A DNA stretch of 64,000 nucleotides from Didymodactylos carnosus (Eukaryota > Rotifera > Eurotatoria > Philodinida > Philodinidae). A program made the position numbers and the translations under genes. Shown here piece by piece: positions 24,905 to 37,700 of this stretch. The notes below the pieces were generated by a model that worked only from the letters and a program-made list of their open reading frames with translations, was not told the DNA's origin and ran no database searches. The number at the start of each line of letters is the position of its first letter. Position 1 is the first letter of the stretch. The DNA lies in the NCBI GenBank assembly GCA_905250885.1, contig CAJNOQ010000086.1, positions 1 to 64,000 on the forward strand. Direction: 5' to 3'.

Positions 24905-27900
24905 ATGGCTGCTGTAAATGTGTATCATACAAGTGTAACAACTGATAATTTAAGTCGTCATGATATTTTACAATGGATTAATAATGCACTCGATGCCAAT
25001 TATGTAAAAGTCGAAGATTTATGTACCGGTAAGTATTTGCTTAAGAATAAGAGGAGGTACTTCGTTCGCTCTATTATTTTATCGTACTCATAATAGACAA
25101 TCGATAGACATAAACAAAGAAATAGAAAATACCAAGTTTAAAGTACTGGATACTTTCAAGACTTCATTTTAATGCGAGAGAAATCGTATTTATCTCATTC
25201 GTTTAGGTGCAGCGTATTGTCAATTTATGGAAATGATGTTTCCAGGTATGTATTTTATAATAATTTTATCTATTTCTTGCTGCATGCATATTATCATCTA
25301 TCACATATTATATCTGAGCATGATTGTACTAATAGTAATGATATCACACTTCTGCTTCTATTTATTTAATCATGTATCATCACACTTCCAGGATCAATAC
25401 GTACTAAACGTGTCAAATGGAATACGAAATTAGAACATGAATATATACAAAATTTTAAAGTTTTACAGGAAGGATTTAAATCACTCAATGTTGATAAGGT
25501 ATTTTGAAAATTGTTCTGAAATATTGTGGACAAAATAAAAAAATATAAACATTCCATTTTTCACTCTTAATCATTTATAAATTATTGTCTATGCTCATTA
25601 GATTATAAACTAATAATTTTGAATCAATGCGCATCTCTATCTTATATCCATCTATTTATCTGTAACATGGATGTCGGCAAATTTAACTATAGTCTTTTTT
25701 CTTTTCATTAAAAATATAATCATATTGCACTCTTCTCTGTATTATTTCGTTCGTTGGTTTAATTACTCAATCAAATAATTGTTTATAGGTTCAATGCAAT
25801 TGAAAAAAGTGAAATTTAATGCGAAATTAGAGCATGAAAATATTCAAAATTTTAAAGTACTTCAGAACTCATTTAGAGCTGTTCGTATTGATAAGGTAAC
25901 AATCATATTCTGATAAAAAATTGGGTAAATTAGAATTAAATTTAATTATAGTTATTAACATAAAAAAGCAATAATATGTCATGTAGCAATCAGCCTAATT
26001 AGAGTTAGATCGTACGTGAAGGGAAGAAAATTTAAACTAAGATTTTTTTAAATAAATGTTGGTTATGTATCGTCCATTGAAAAGCTTCTTGGTTAAAAGA
26101 TCCTTAATTTAGACAGTTTATCCGATAAAATACTAATACGTGTACACCTGAAAACTAACAACTATTGCACTGTGAATACACAGATGAACATTTGACAGGA
26201 AATCGAAAATTGTCTGTTTTCAGATTTAAATAGTGGTACATATACTTTTAACTATGTTCTATTACATGGCATAAAAATTTTTGTTACAAGTGTGGTTGGT
26301 CGTAGAAAATTCCTAGAACAAAAATCAGTCTGAAAAACATTATATTTAAGAAAAAATTTATTTTTTCTACAAACTGACAACACTTGAAATAAAAACCAGG
26401 CATATTCTGAATCTATGCCCTCTAAGCCATTTATAAAATGCTTGTCTCGTTTGAACCTCTGCTTTTGAATTATTTTAAAATTATTTTCCGAACCAATTGT
26501 TCTTCCAAACATATATCATCAGTATAGTGAGGTTGCCACTTTTAATCATCCTCAGAATGAGGGCAAAATTTGTAAATATGTTCTTTTACATATACTGCAC
26601 GCATACACATATCACAAATGTTTCTAGGCTTCGCTATAGGTTTTTTCAAAAAAACGTTGATTTTTCCGATAAAATCTATTTTTCTCAGTCCAAGAATACT
26701 TTTAAGAAAAAATAAGGAAGTATTTTGAATCACCGCGTTAGGTTGCATTGAATCATGTACAACATAACAACTTTTGGATCGAACAAATATTCATCGAAAA
26801 TTTTCCCGTGAACCAGCAAGATCAATTTTTTCTGAAAACACTTATTTTTTCTTTAAAACCATCAGAGATAACTAAGCAATGATAATTCATATCAACATTA
26901 AGGGAAAAATAAAGTTCATACAGAGTCGCGGAAAAGTACGCTTTCATATTCAGCACACTCGATAACCCAGAAGATTTTCTGTTTTTGGCGACGGGCACTG
27001 CCAATAGTTTGAGAGGAATTTTCAAAAAAAACGGCGAAAAAAAGTTTTCCATAGGAAAATAATATTAGTTTCAAAAGTTTTCTTAAACTTTTGGCAGTAT
27101 CCCTCGCCAAAAATAGAAAATCTCATTATGTTTATTCGCTCTTTACGATGACTTCATCAAAGATATCCAACAATTATTTAATCTTTTATCTGATGAGACA
27201 TCTTTTATTTTGTCCACATATATCCGTACTCTGTTAATTTCAGTCGCGCTCTTATTTTCATTTGTAATTTGTAAATTCAATATATAGATTGTTCCAGTCG
27301 AAAAATTAGTCAAAGGAAAATTTCAAGATAATTTTGAATTTGTTCAGTGGTTTAAAAAATTTTTTGATGCTAATTATACACCACACGATTATGATCCAGT
27401 CGCTGCACGTGAAGGTAAATACGACAGTCGTTTTCTTTCATTTTTATTCTGTTTGATATTTTACACACTTTCGCTTATTTAAAGGGCAACCTCTTGGTCC
27501 TGGAGTATCAAAAGGTGGTGCTCATACGACTGGTGCATCTAGTTTGCCAAGAGCCGCACCACAACCAGCAATTCGACAAACTCAACATCAAGAAAATTCA
27601 GTATCACATGTTTCTGCTAATCCACCAGTTCAAAGAGTACCATTAACATCTACGAATCAACCAAGACAAGTGTTAAATACAAGTAAGCTGAAAACATATT
27701 TTTTGTTTCTCTGCTATATAACTTTATCTTCTATAGTGAAAGTGCCACAACAAAAAATATCACCATCACATCGGCAAGCTCCTGCTGCTACGACGAGTGC
27801 TGGTAATGATCATCATCTCAATGGCGAGACTGTTCGATTACAAGCTGAGGTAAAATTTGAATTTAAATGAAAATAAATACCATAAAAGGGATTTCTCTTA

Positions 27901-29135
27901 CATTTTAGCTCGAGAATTATCATCAACAAATGGATCAATTTCGGCAGCAAATTGAAGGTTTGGAAAAAGAACGTGATTTTTATTATCAAAAACTACGTGA
28001 TGTTGAATTAATATGTCAAGAACCAGATTGTGAAAATTTACCTCAAATACAAAAAGTTTTAGAAATTTTATACGCAACAGAGGTAATAAATTGTTCCTAT
28101 TCAACAATCCTTTCATTTTATGGAATCAGACATTTTTTCAAATCTGTGATTCATCGCAAACCTATAAAATTAATTATTGAGAGAATCTTAGAAAGAGGAA
28201 AAAGTTTTAATTTAATATTTTTTGTTTTGGTTCTCTCCAGGAAGGATTTGAAATGCCTGACGATAATGAAAATGATGATCAGGAATTTTGAAATAAGAGG
28301 TATCTATGATGCTCACGTATTTGATATCTAGAAAAGCTTTGTAAACGTTTGAATCTCTCTCTTCCTGTACACTCACATGCTGTAATAAAAACTGCTTTAA
28401 AATTCAATATGTACTTGGATCAATCTTACATTCTTATTTTGTTGCGCTAGTTCAATCTATTATCGATTTTGCTGTGATTGCACAACGTTATGTATAGTTA
28501 CTCTGCTCTATTTCTTTAATTGTATGATAACAGACGTGTTACACTAACAAATGTTCAGTACAAAATAGGACATGAATTTTTTTTTCTATCCTAGTACTGT
28601 GTCCGAGCTGTCAGTCGAACATCAGAATGGCTGTCGGAGTTGTTAACTCGTCCGATTTTGAAATTTTTTTCAAACGGTTTTCTAATTTCCGTTTTTTGAT
28701 GATTTTCATTTTGTTGCTGAAAAAGTTAAGCTATCGAATTAAATTTTCAGTTTTTGATACAAATTATTTGTTTTTTAAAAGCTTGCTCTATAAATGACTG
28801 AGTACTTTGCCTTTTGAGAGAAGAGCGTAGATCAGGATCCATCTACTGTTATCACATGATCTGAATCTTGCTGTAGTATAATGTACTTTTTTTTTTTAGA
28901 AAAAACTTTCTTTTAGAGTCTTGGTGATTTTTTTCCAAGTTTCTTGAATTTTGAGAAAGATTTTTACGAGCTGATTAGAATTGGCAATTTTTTATTTTTA
29001 CTTGACTGTGTTCTTTGTTTTCATGTTTTGGGCTTGTTTGTGTCATTTCAGGAAGGATTCGCATCGCCGGAAGAAAATGGCAATGGTCAGGATGGAGGTG
29101 TTTTGATACCAGCTGGTGGCGACGAAGAATATTGA
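24905..29135 (+). CDS. MAPRE1: EB1/MAPRE microtubule plus-end-binding protein with alternative exons
   Basis: EB proteins bind growing microtubule ends through an N-terminal calponin-homology (CH) domain and recruit partners through a C-terminal coiled-coil EB-homology domain and acidic-aromatic tail. Exons: 24905-25028, 25207-25245, then either 25392-25498 or 25789-25895, then 27288-27414, 27485-27682, 27737-27849, 27909-28082, and a last exon at 28241-28291 or 29052-29135. CH motifs include [22 protein letters not shown] and [20 protein letters not shown], followed by [10 protein letters not shown] Ser/Pro/Gln-rich linker leads to the coiled coil ([20 protein letters not shown]) and ILYATE. 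The protein is about 310-320 residues, longer than human EB1 because of the linker. The two middle exons have the same length and phase, and joining both would shift the frame. The last exons end in QEF or EEY. Confidence 0.95.
25392..25498 (+). other. EB1 alternative CH-domain exon, copy a
   Basis: A 107-bp exon bounded by ccag and gtattt. It enters in phase 1 and leaves in phase 0, and encodes [20 protein letters not shown] and the following [10 protein letters not shown]. Its tandem partner is 25789-25895. Confidence 0.9.
25789..25895 (+). other. EB1 alternative CH-domain exon, copy b
   Basis: A 107-bp exon bounded by atag and gtaaca, with the same phases as copy a. It encodes [20 protein letters not shown] and then [14 protein letters not shown] is closer to vertebrate EB1 at the start, while copy a is closer in EYIQNF and GFK. 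Confidence 0.9.
25896..27287 (+). other. Long EB1 intron with a dispersed repeat
   Basis: An intron of about 1.4 kb, much longer than most in the window. It contains a repeat at about 26600-26810 that is similar to 47070-47260. The ORFs within it are not convincing. Confidence 0.6.
26600..26810 (+). repeat. Dispersed repeat, copy 1
   Basis: Shares clear direct-orientation similarity with 47070-47260. Common blocks include CTATAGGTTTT, ATTTTTCTCAG, TACTTTTAAGA, GTATTTTGAATCA and GAACAAATAT. There is no coding capacity, and the family was not identified. A weaker match (GGCATAAAAATTTT) also links 26267 with 46392, so the unit may be longer. Confidence 0.7.
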
Positions 29136-31753
29136 CCATCTGGCTTTGTAGAAAACCCTTTTTCTTTTTCATCATTCACACGCTCCGCTCATTGTCATGT
29201 AATCTTTTTTGTTCGTTTATCTACGAATTCAAAATTATAACACGTGGATTCATTCAGTTGTCTCTATCATACAATGTATCTTCTTTATTTGACCTTGATT
29301 GATGTATAAGATCATTAAAGGTCAACATTGGAAGTGAGACTTAGTGAGAAACATTCGGGATGAACCGACTTCAACAATAATTCGATTTTCTTTTTAAAAG
29401 TGTAATTCTTTTTTTCTTTTGTCTTCGTGTCACCACGTGTTTCAGAATAAAAAAAAATTGAACTTCATTTCATTTCACAATATTTTATTATCATTTCTTT
29501 TTTGTGTCAAACAGGATTTTCTTTTTCTTTGCTGTTTATTCTGAAAATGTCATGCATACGTTTCAAATTAAGAACATATGTGCGTGTGTGTTTTTTGTAC
29601 GCTTGTTAAATGATTTTTCCTTTTTCTTTCTTGTTTCTATATTTCTACTAAAAAAATATTAAATCGTAAAACGTATGCTGTCAACGTACATCAGCAAGTA
29701 ACTTAAAAATCCATAGGAAACAAAGGGAATTATTTTTATCTATGTTACTGCTCGTATACTACACGTTTTCTGAGATTGATTCTAATGAGACGATTTTTAC
29801 TTTCATTGTCTTCTCTAATATTGAAGCTAGGTTCGAGAGAGCTTAGCTATCTAGAGCTTCTTACAGGTTTTGATCATGCTGAATCTAAGAGTATTATCAG
29901 TTTTTCTTCCAAAACATATGGAACATAGGTTATCGATCACACTGAATCTTATGGCATTGTTTGTTTTTCGAAAAACCTTAAAAACCTGGTAGAAGCCTTT
30001 ACTTGACGAAATAATCTATTTTTCACTATTTTGCTCGAAAATTAAAAAACTCATAACTTAGTCGAAATTGTCTCAAACTGCTTCAGAATATCAACATATA
30101 CTTCATTTTATGTGCTTAACCGTATTTTTGTAGTAGAAATTAGTACGAAACATTCCCAAAGCTTTCTAGAAAACGTTTCAAAAACCAAAGGACTTTCTGT
30201 TGGTTTTCAAAACTATTCTGGAAGTTCATGGTGTAGCACAGACAAAATTTCGTTAGGTAAAGGTTTTTCGTAAAACAAACAATGTCATAAGATTCAGCGT
30301 GGTCGATAATCTATGTTCCATGTGTTTTAAAAGTTCCCAAACATGAAGTTTAGCCGACAGGTAGGTCCTCGGAAAATGCCTATAGCTCCCGAACCATGGG
30401 GAGTAAAAATCTGGGACTTGTTTAGTTTCAAAGAGGATAGTCAGAATTCAAAATACATTATTTTAGAAGCATATAGAATACAAAATCCGTAAAGGTTTTT
30501 TAGAATACCTCTGGAAAAACTAAAGTTAGGGGGCATGTATTGGTGATCTTATACGTTTGTAAGCCATGTTTTTTTATACGAATGCAGAAAAGCCAAGGCT
30601 TTGTCGTAAAACGCTTGGTCTCCGTAAAAAGTTTTCCAGAATCCTGGCTTTTCCTTAAAAAACCGTTTCCAGAAGCTGCCTGAGACAATACAAAATTTTT
30701 CCACAATAATTTTTAGATAAAAGAAAGTACGCTCTACAAGGCCTATATTGTTGTTTGACTTCAATGTTTAAGACTGTTCTAAGAAAAAAGTGCCCCGTAA
30801 AACTCCCACGCTCAAAAACCAGCTTTCTGGACTCCGATTATGAAATACAATGGCCGGTACATTTAAAACATGATAAAGAAAAAGTAGATCTGATTCAAAA
30901 TTGTCGAAGGAGATTTAAATAACCTTTGAACAATTTAAAAGCTTTTAGCAATTACAAAAGTCAATGCTATTTGAAATGATGAGACTCTTGAATATATGAA
31001 TGTCCATAGGTTTCGCTTAACGTTTTAATCACTTAGATATTAGTAAAACGTAACACTATATGGAAAATTACATAGTTAATTGTCAAAGGTAAATTTGAAC
31101 AAAGTTCGGATTTAGGTAGTACTATTAAATTCGGCATTCTATTATTTACTGTGTTGTCTTATATGTATTTTTATGTTTTTCTTCAGTTTGAATGTAGTCA
31201 AGCTAAAGGTCTTTTATTTAAATGATATTTTCAACACGTTTTAAGAATGTCTTTACTTGTGGTTGAAATATTATAGCCATTAAAGTTTCTATTCTACGGT
31301 TTATTCATAATATTTCAGCTGGTTTCGTCTTGGAAAAAAAGATCAGACATATCGAGCATTACTGCGATTTACATGAAATTTTGACACACAAGAATGGTTT
31401 CATGGTACTAATTCTGAATGAGAAGAAAAACATTGGCTTTACGGAGATAACACAATATTTCGAACGGCACTCCGCTCATCTAATATGAAAGTTAAATGTT
31501 TAACGAAATGGTGAAAATATCTACATTAATACAAAAAATGTTTCACATATTATATACACATCTGATAAAAGCAAACGCGTAAGATTTGATTTAACCAAAA
31601 AAAAATCAATAGTTTGTTATCTAAACAAAACTCACTGTTATGATGAGATAAACAGAAATTATTGCCATCAAAGGTTTGGTCCAAAACGAATTAAAGTAAT
31701 TAGTTATTTTCATTCGTCTGATATATTCTATGGCAGAACATTTGTTCCATTTA
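29136..31753. other. Convergent spacer between EB1 and the CUB-Kunitz receptor
   Basis: The EB1 3' UTR should fall in the first few hundred bases. An inverted-repeat element lies at 29911-30328. The remaining AT-rich sequence shows no coding exon; short frames near 30500-30760 overlap in two frames and lack any recognisable similarity. Confidence 0.5.
29911..30328. mobile_element. MITE-like element with about 70-bp inverted ends
   Basis: Arms 29911-29980 and 30261-30328 are inverted copies with about 10% mismatch (shared CACTGAATCTTATG-like and CATTGTTTGTTTT blocks). They enclose about 280 bp of unique AT-rich DNA without an ORF. Confidence 0.75.
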
Positions 31754-34700
31754 TCATTGTTGTTGTCGTTTTTGTCCATGAGATTTTTCTTTCAAGTTAC
31801 TGTTGGATCTGTTTTGGGGTTCTAATGTTATTATGGCATCATTACCGGAAACTCGATAATTATGAGTATGTAATCGTTTAAATCGTAATCCAAATCGGCT
31901 ACTCAAACTCGTTCGTTCACTCCAACATGCCGAACTTTTTCTGCTAGCACCTGCTGATATTGTTTCATCTATAAATGGTATTGGATCATCGTCTCGATGA
32001 CGAATAACATTTTCAATAGCAGATTGAAAATAAGACGTATTATTTTTAATTTGAATACATGAAGTTCTAGCTGTTGTTGTATCAAGTGTATTCGAGGCAT
32101 TTGAACTTTCTGTTTCATTGATATCGGTAGATGAGGCAATTTCTTCATCGACAGATCGAATGGGTGTTGTCAAGAGACTTGAAAATAGAGTATGCAATTA
32201 CTAAGAGTGCCATAAGAACAATGATAGGCGACGCTACCTGTGTAAGCATTTTTCGTTATTTTTCTTTAATTGTTGTTTTCGTTCTTGACTATAGTCGGAT
32301 GGATCGCTGTTGGCTCGTAGTCTAAACAAATAGAGTGTTTTTATAACATAGGCAACTATGACGTTATTTTAAACATAATATTTCTAACTTTGTACTATTG
32401 ACACTAAAGAACAGTTAAAGGAGAAATAAATATGCATGTTAAAATAAAAAAAAAGCATATATCAAAATTATAGATGATGTGAAGGATAAAAAAACACGAT
32501 GTATTATCTAAAGTACTTTTGATCAAAATGCTCAAAATGAAACAATATGATTTGTGTTTTTTATTTCCATTGAATTAATATCTATAGAAATATTGACAAC
32601 TCAAAATTCGGTTCATCAATAAAAGTGTAAATATTTTAAAGTGATGTAATTAAGTGAGCAAATCGACTACAATGACCCTGCCATTTAACAGAAATCGTTT
32701 GTTAAACCATGTTTTCATTTTTTAAATCATAAATACAGTATTGATAAACACGTAACTATCACAATTAAAAATTACTGATTCACACGTTCAACTATTTAAG
32801 TCTATTTTGAGTACTACAACTATTTCCTTATACACGAGAAGGGAGAAAATTATGATTTTTCGATACGTCAAGACTTAGAATCAATGCTCCAGTTTTAAGA
32901 GTTATAGTTGTGCAAATAAACTCCGTTTTTAACGTACTTTCGTTTCATAAGTACCATGACTAACATTGCCACTATTATGACCAACGTGAGTAAAGCTAAC
33001 AAACATGCTCCATAAATCCATACAGGTTCAATTGGCGATTGTTGTTCAAAAAATGCTAATGGTAGATTTATCTAAATAAGAAAACATTATCAATTATTCT
33101 AAACAGTACCACAAATATAATTGTACAAAAGTTTTATTTTACTATAATAACTAACAACATACCTGATGTTTAATATCACGACACAATTCTTGTTGATTAT
33201 AACGCAATGCGTGTAAAAATTGATCATTTGTCAATCCGATATCATCATGATAAGGATCTTTTACAAACATTGAAACGTATAATTGACGACTATTGTGAGA
33301 TTCATACGCTTGAATAATTATATGTTCTGGCCTAGAACAGAACAGACGCTCTATCAATTACGTTGTCTATATAATCTTCAAAAAAAAAACCTAATAATTA
33401 TTGTAATTACTTGTCTCATTAAAATTTCCGTATTTTTAAAACTTCCTACCTGATTACATCTGAATCATGTGTAAAACATTCATGTTCATTACAATAACGT
33501 TGAACAGTTTTTGATATACTATTTTTTAACACTTTGTATACTGTTTGCTCAAACTAAAAATAGATATTTATAAAAAAAAATATATAGAAATAGCTATTTT
33601 TTTATTCTATTATCATATTCAGTATTACTGAATGAATGGATATATCTTCAATAATTAATGTCACTGAGCCACGAACGGCAAAACTCCATTGATAAGTAGG
33701 AATACGTGTATTGTTAACGTTCGATGTCATTAAACTAACTGAATTGATCCAACTAATCTAAAAAAACAAAAATAATTGTTAATTAATTTCGTGTTTATAA
33801 TCATATGCTTTCACTTAAGAACTGATCTACTATCTTGATAAGTTAAATGATGAAATTGAGCGTATTTATACGGTGTTTAAACATAGCCAGCCTGTATTAC
33901 AGTAATAATTTGTCAAGGATTTAAGAGTAATGAAAAATCTATTAACAGCTAATTTTGAAATTAATGAAGCGAGACCTACTTACTAAAGGAGTAAATGCAA
34001 TTTTTAATCATATACTGTTTATTCTTCGTTTTTTCTGTACTGAAAAAGATTATCGTGTTGAAAGCCCTAATTGAAAAATAATAGATGTTTTGTTTCTTTT
34101 CAGACGTCTATGTGTAAACTTCTATTTCTGCTATTGTATAAAAAAAATTAGTAATTGTTTTTTCTCGGCTAATGGAATTAGACATACAGCTGATACAATT
34201 AAATATGAGTTTTATTCCAGTAGTATACTTGAATAAAAAAAATATATATATGCCATTTCCTTCCAGTTGACCGAGCTTTAAATATGTCTTTATGCTTTTT
34301 ATCTCTGTAAGTTCAATGATCCATAGTATTTCTATGTGTCTCGTACTTTACACGGTTACTAATTATCGTCTGTCATCAATGCTGTCGGGAACACTTTTCT
34401 TTTTTTAAAGGTGACTTTTATTAATAATGAGAAAATACTCAATTTCTATATTTACTTACTTACTAATGATTTAGAGAGAGAGATTATCACATACGATGTT
34501 TGAACATCATCATTTCCTTCTATACAGTCACATAGAGACAATGTTCTAATAATTCTTATAGTCTACACGCTGATAATGTCAATAACGCTGACATAATAAT
34601 AATACTCTCTTGTTAATCTTCTTTTTTTTTCATAGAGACGTTGTAACCTCTCCATTTAGAATGACAAAAACACCAACAATATAATTTAATAATTTTAACT

Positions 34701-37700
34701 CGATAATAAAGTAAAAATTATTAAACTTAAATTTTAATTTAAACTTATAAATGACAGAAGTGCAGAAGTTAATGTAGAATCTTGCAATTTATGAGAAAAA
34801 TAGTCATCTACAAATTTTACTTTCTTTGAAAAAATTTAGAAAATATTACATTCAAAACATTTCTCATGTTTTCATATTTGACTTTTATAAAAGTTGTCAT
34901 GTCTTCGATTAAAACGTATTATCGATCATTTTCATCTATTCAGATGTATGTTGAATTTAAAAAAGTTTGAAAAAAATGATTTTACTAAATTAAAATAGTG
35001 AGACTTACACAAGCTTCTTTACATTGTTGGTGACTTGCAAATTGATTAGTGGATACATCACAAACTGTTTCTAATAGACATTTGACTGATAAATAATTAA
35101 ATGTCCATGCTAAATAAGTGTTTTGACAAGGATCAGTAAATTTATCGCTTAAACATCTATCTATAAATTAATATGGATACATGAGATATAAGAAATATTT
35201 TTTTATTCGATTACTCACCGTGTGTTTTTGCTTTGTATTTTAAACGAAATCTATTGATATCACTATTGTGTTCAGGAGGCAATTGTATTCCACTATGTAA
35301 TTCAACTTTAACATGACTACTTTTTATAGAAAAATGAAAGCCAACATTGACTGATGAATTTAATAAGTAATATAGTCGACTGTTGTTATTTTGACTGTTG
35401 TCTAAAATGAAAAATGTACAACATATAAAAATTGTCGATGTTCAATACTCAAAGAAGAAGAAAAAAAAAAAGGAAGAAAGTCTAATTATTCATTCTTCTA
35501 AAAAGGAATATTGTACATTGTGAGAGAAAAAGAGAAAAAAAAAAGAGAAAAGGGAAAAGAAAAAGGACAACAGAATATAGGCTAGATATATATAGTGGCT
35601 GCTATTACCACATAGTCTCAACTCTCTCTCTCTCTCTCTCTATAGATATATATATAAATGTACACAAAATTTTATTAAGCAAATATTCGATAATACAAAC
35701 AATTGAGACAATACATGTATAAGAATTTTGTCAGTGTACATATATTTATATCCAATTTGATAAAAGAAGAACGAAAATTATTTTTTGTTCAGTTTTTTTG
35801 TACATATAGACAGACAATTTCTTTCAATAAACTTTCAATACAAGGATACTCAATTATGTCTATCTAAATGAACTAATGAGTTTTTGGTGAACCTTCTTAT
35901 TACAATATGTCTCTGTTAAATGTTAATAATTCGCTACTAAGAAACAATTGCACATATTTTTGCTATTAAATTTGATTTTGATTACAAAAAATTAATTTTC
36001 TCTATTTAAATCACATTATTGTTGATATAAACTTTATTAAGTTGATAGTAACAAATATTTTAGTTAAAAATCTATTGTTCATAAACCTCTGTACAAGAGC
36101 ATATCTAAATCATATGATAATGGTATACAGTGAGTGAATTAAAAATTTATATACTGAAAATTTAATTATATCAATCAAAATTTTCTTAAAAATACTAGAA
36201 CACAAACTAATAATAACTTATAAGAATAGTTAGTACTTAATCTTGTTTAAGAAATATTGAAACTTGAATTATTAAAATTTTTGATGGTTGTTAATAAACA
36301 TGACAAATTGCTAGATCATTGAAGCCGTATATGCCAAAGTGCATCATGTTTACAAGTACTATTATTATGTTTATACAAAACTCTTATGTTTTTTTCACTC
36401 AGACGGATGTATATATGTTAGAAAGTAAAAGTATGTATAAAATAAAAAAAGAAAAATAACAGAAAGATTATCAAGATTCTATCGCCTAAAATGTTTTTCT
36501 TGAATTAGACTACTCAAAACGATTATTATTATTGATTATTAACAATATAAAACTGTAAAACTTGTTTTAAAGAGCTCTTTAACTAATAATCATTGTAAAA
36601 AAATACATTTAAAAACGAAAACATACAGAATTTTATGTGTCAACGAGAGAAATCAAATAAAAAACGGTCATATGGTCTCAAAATGTTAGTGTCGTTGCTA
36701 TATGTAAAAATTCAAGCATAGATTCATATCAATAATTCAAATTACAGTCAAATATATTTTTGTAACAAACAACAACAATTTGCTGCTATCTACTTTATGT
36801 AATTACAGTTTTTGTTGATAAAATATTAATAGAATGTCAAACAGCAGTTCTACTTTTCTTCCTACTAATACACGTTTAAAATCGACATTGGCTTTAATCC
36901 ATCATCAACGTTATATGAAAAAAGATATATCATCCGCTGTCTCAGAAATAACAGCTGATTTTCAATTAAATTGTGGAAAATTTCATGGTTCATCATCACA
37001 ATTGGTAAAAAATCAAAAATACCATCAAAAGAAAACTAATAGTAAACTTTATCCACTATCGTCAAAACAATTACTATCATCGAATTGTCTTACAGATAGT
37101 AGTTTATCATCAGAAATATTTGAAAATATTACAAATGACATGAATAAATCAGTAGCACAAAGTGTCTCACCGAATGAAAAAGTGAAAAAAAAGCAAAAAA
37201 TCTATCATAATCGAGAACAAAAAGTTTTGAGCAAAACAAATTCAAATACAAAATTTATCAATAAATTACTGACAATGACCGATTCAGATTCTTTCGATAA
37301 TATTTCGAATATCTATGATGAAGTGGCGTACATGAAACATTCAATGTTCGAACGACAATTACTTGAAAATTTACATATACAACAATTACGTTATCATTCA
37401 TTACCAAACAACAGGGCATCAAATTTGTAAACTTGAATGAAGAAATTTTGACTATTTAAAACTGAAAAAGTTTTTCTACTTGTCTATCACTCCAAACGGA
37501 ATATATTGCTATAGTAATTAAAAAAAGATTATAACTACTTAAACTTACCAGTTTCTAGTAAAACAAATGCATCTTTGGCTATATTTATTGAATACAAAAC
37601 AAAATCAATTGACTGATATATTGAACTTTTTGTTCGAATTACAAAATTTTCAATATAATTAAATGAATATTGATTTGACTGAAGTGTATATTGATTTCTA

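Larger units (their letters stand above)
35405..37535 (-). other. Long intron of the receptor hosting a nested ORF
   Basis: A 2.1-kb intron. It contains A-rich and purine-rich tracts at 35455-35570, a TC/TA microsatellite at about 35622-35660, and an antisense intronless ORF at 36834-37430. Confidence 0.6.
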
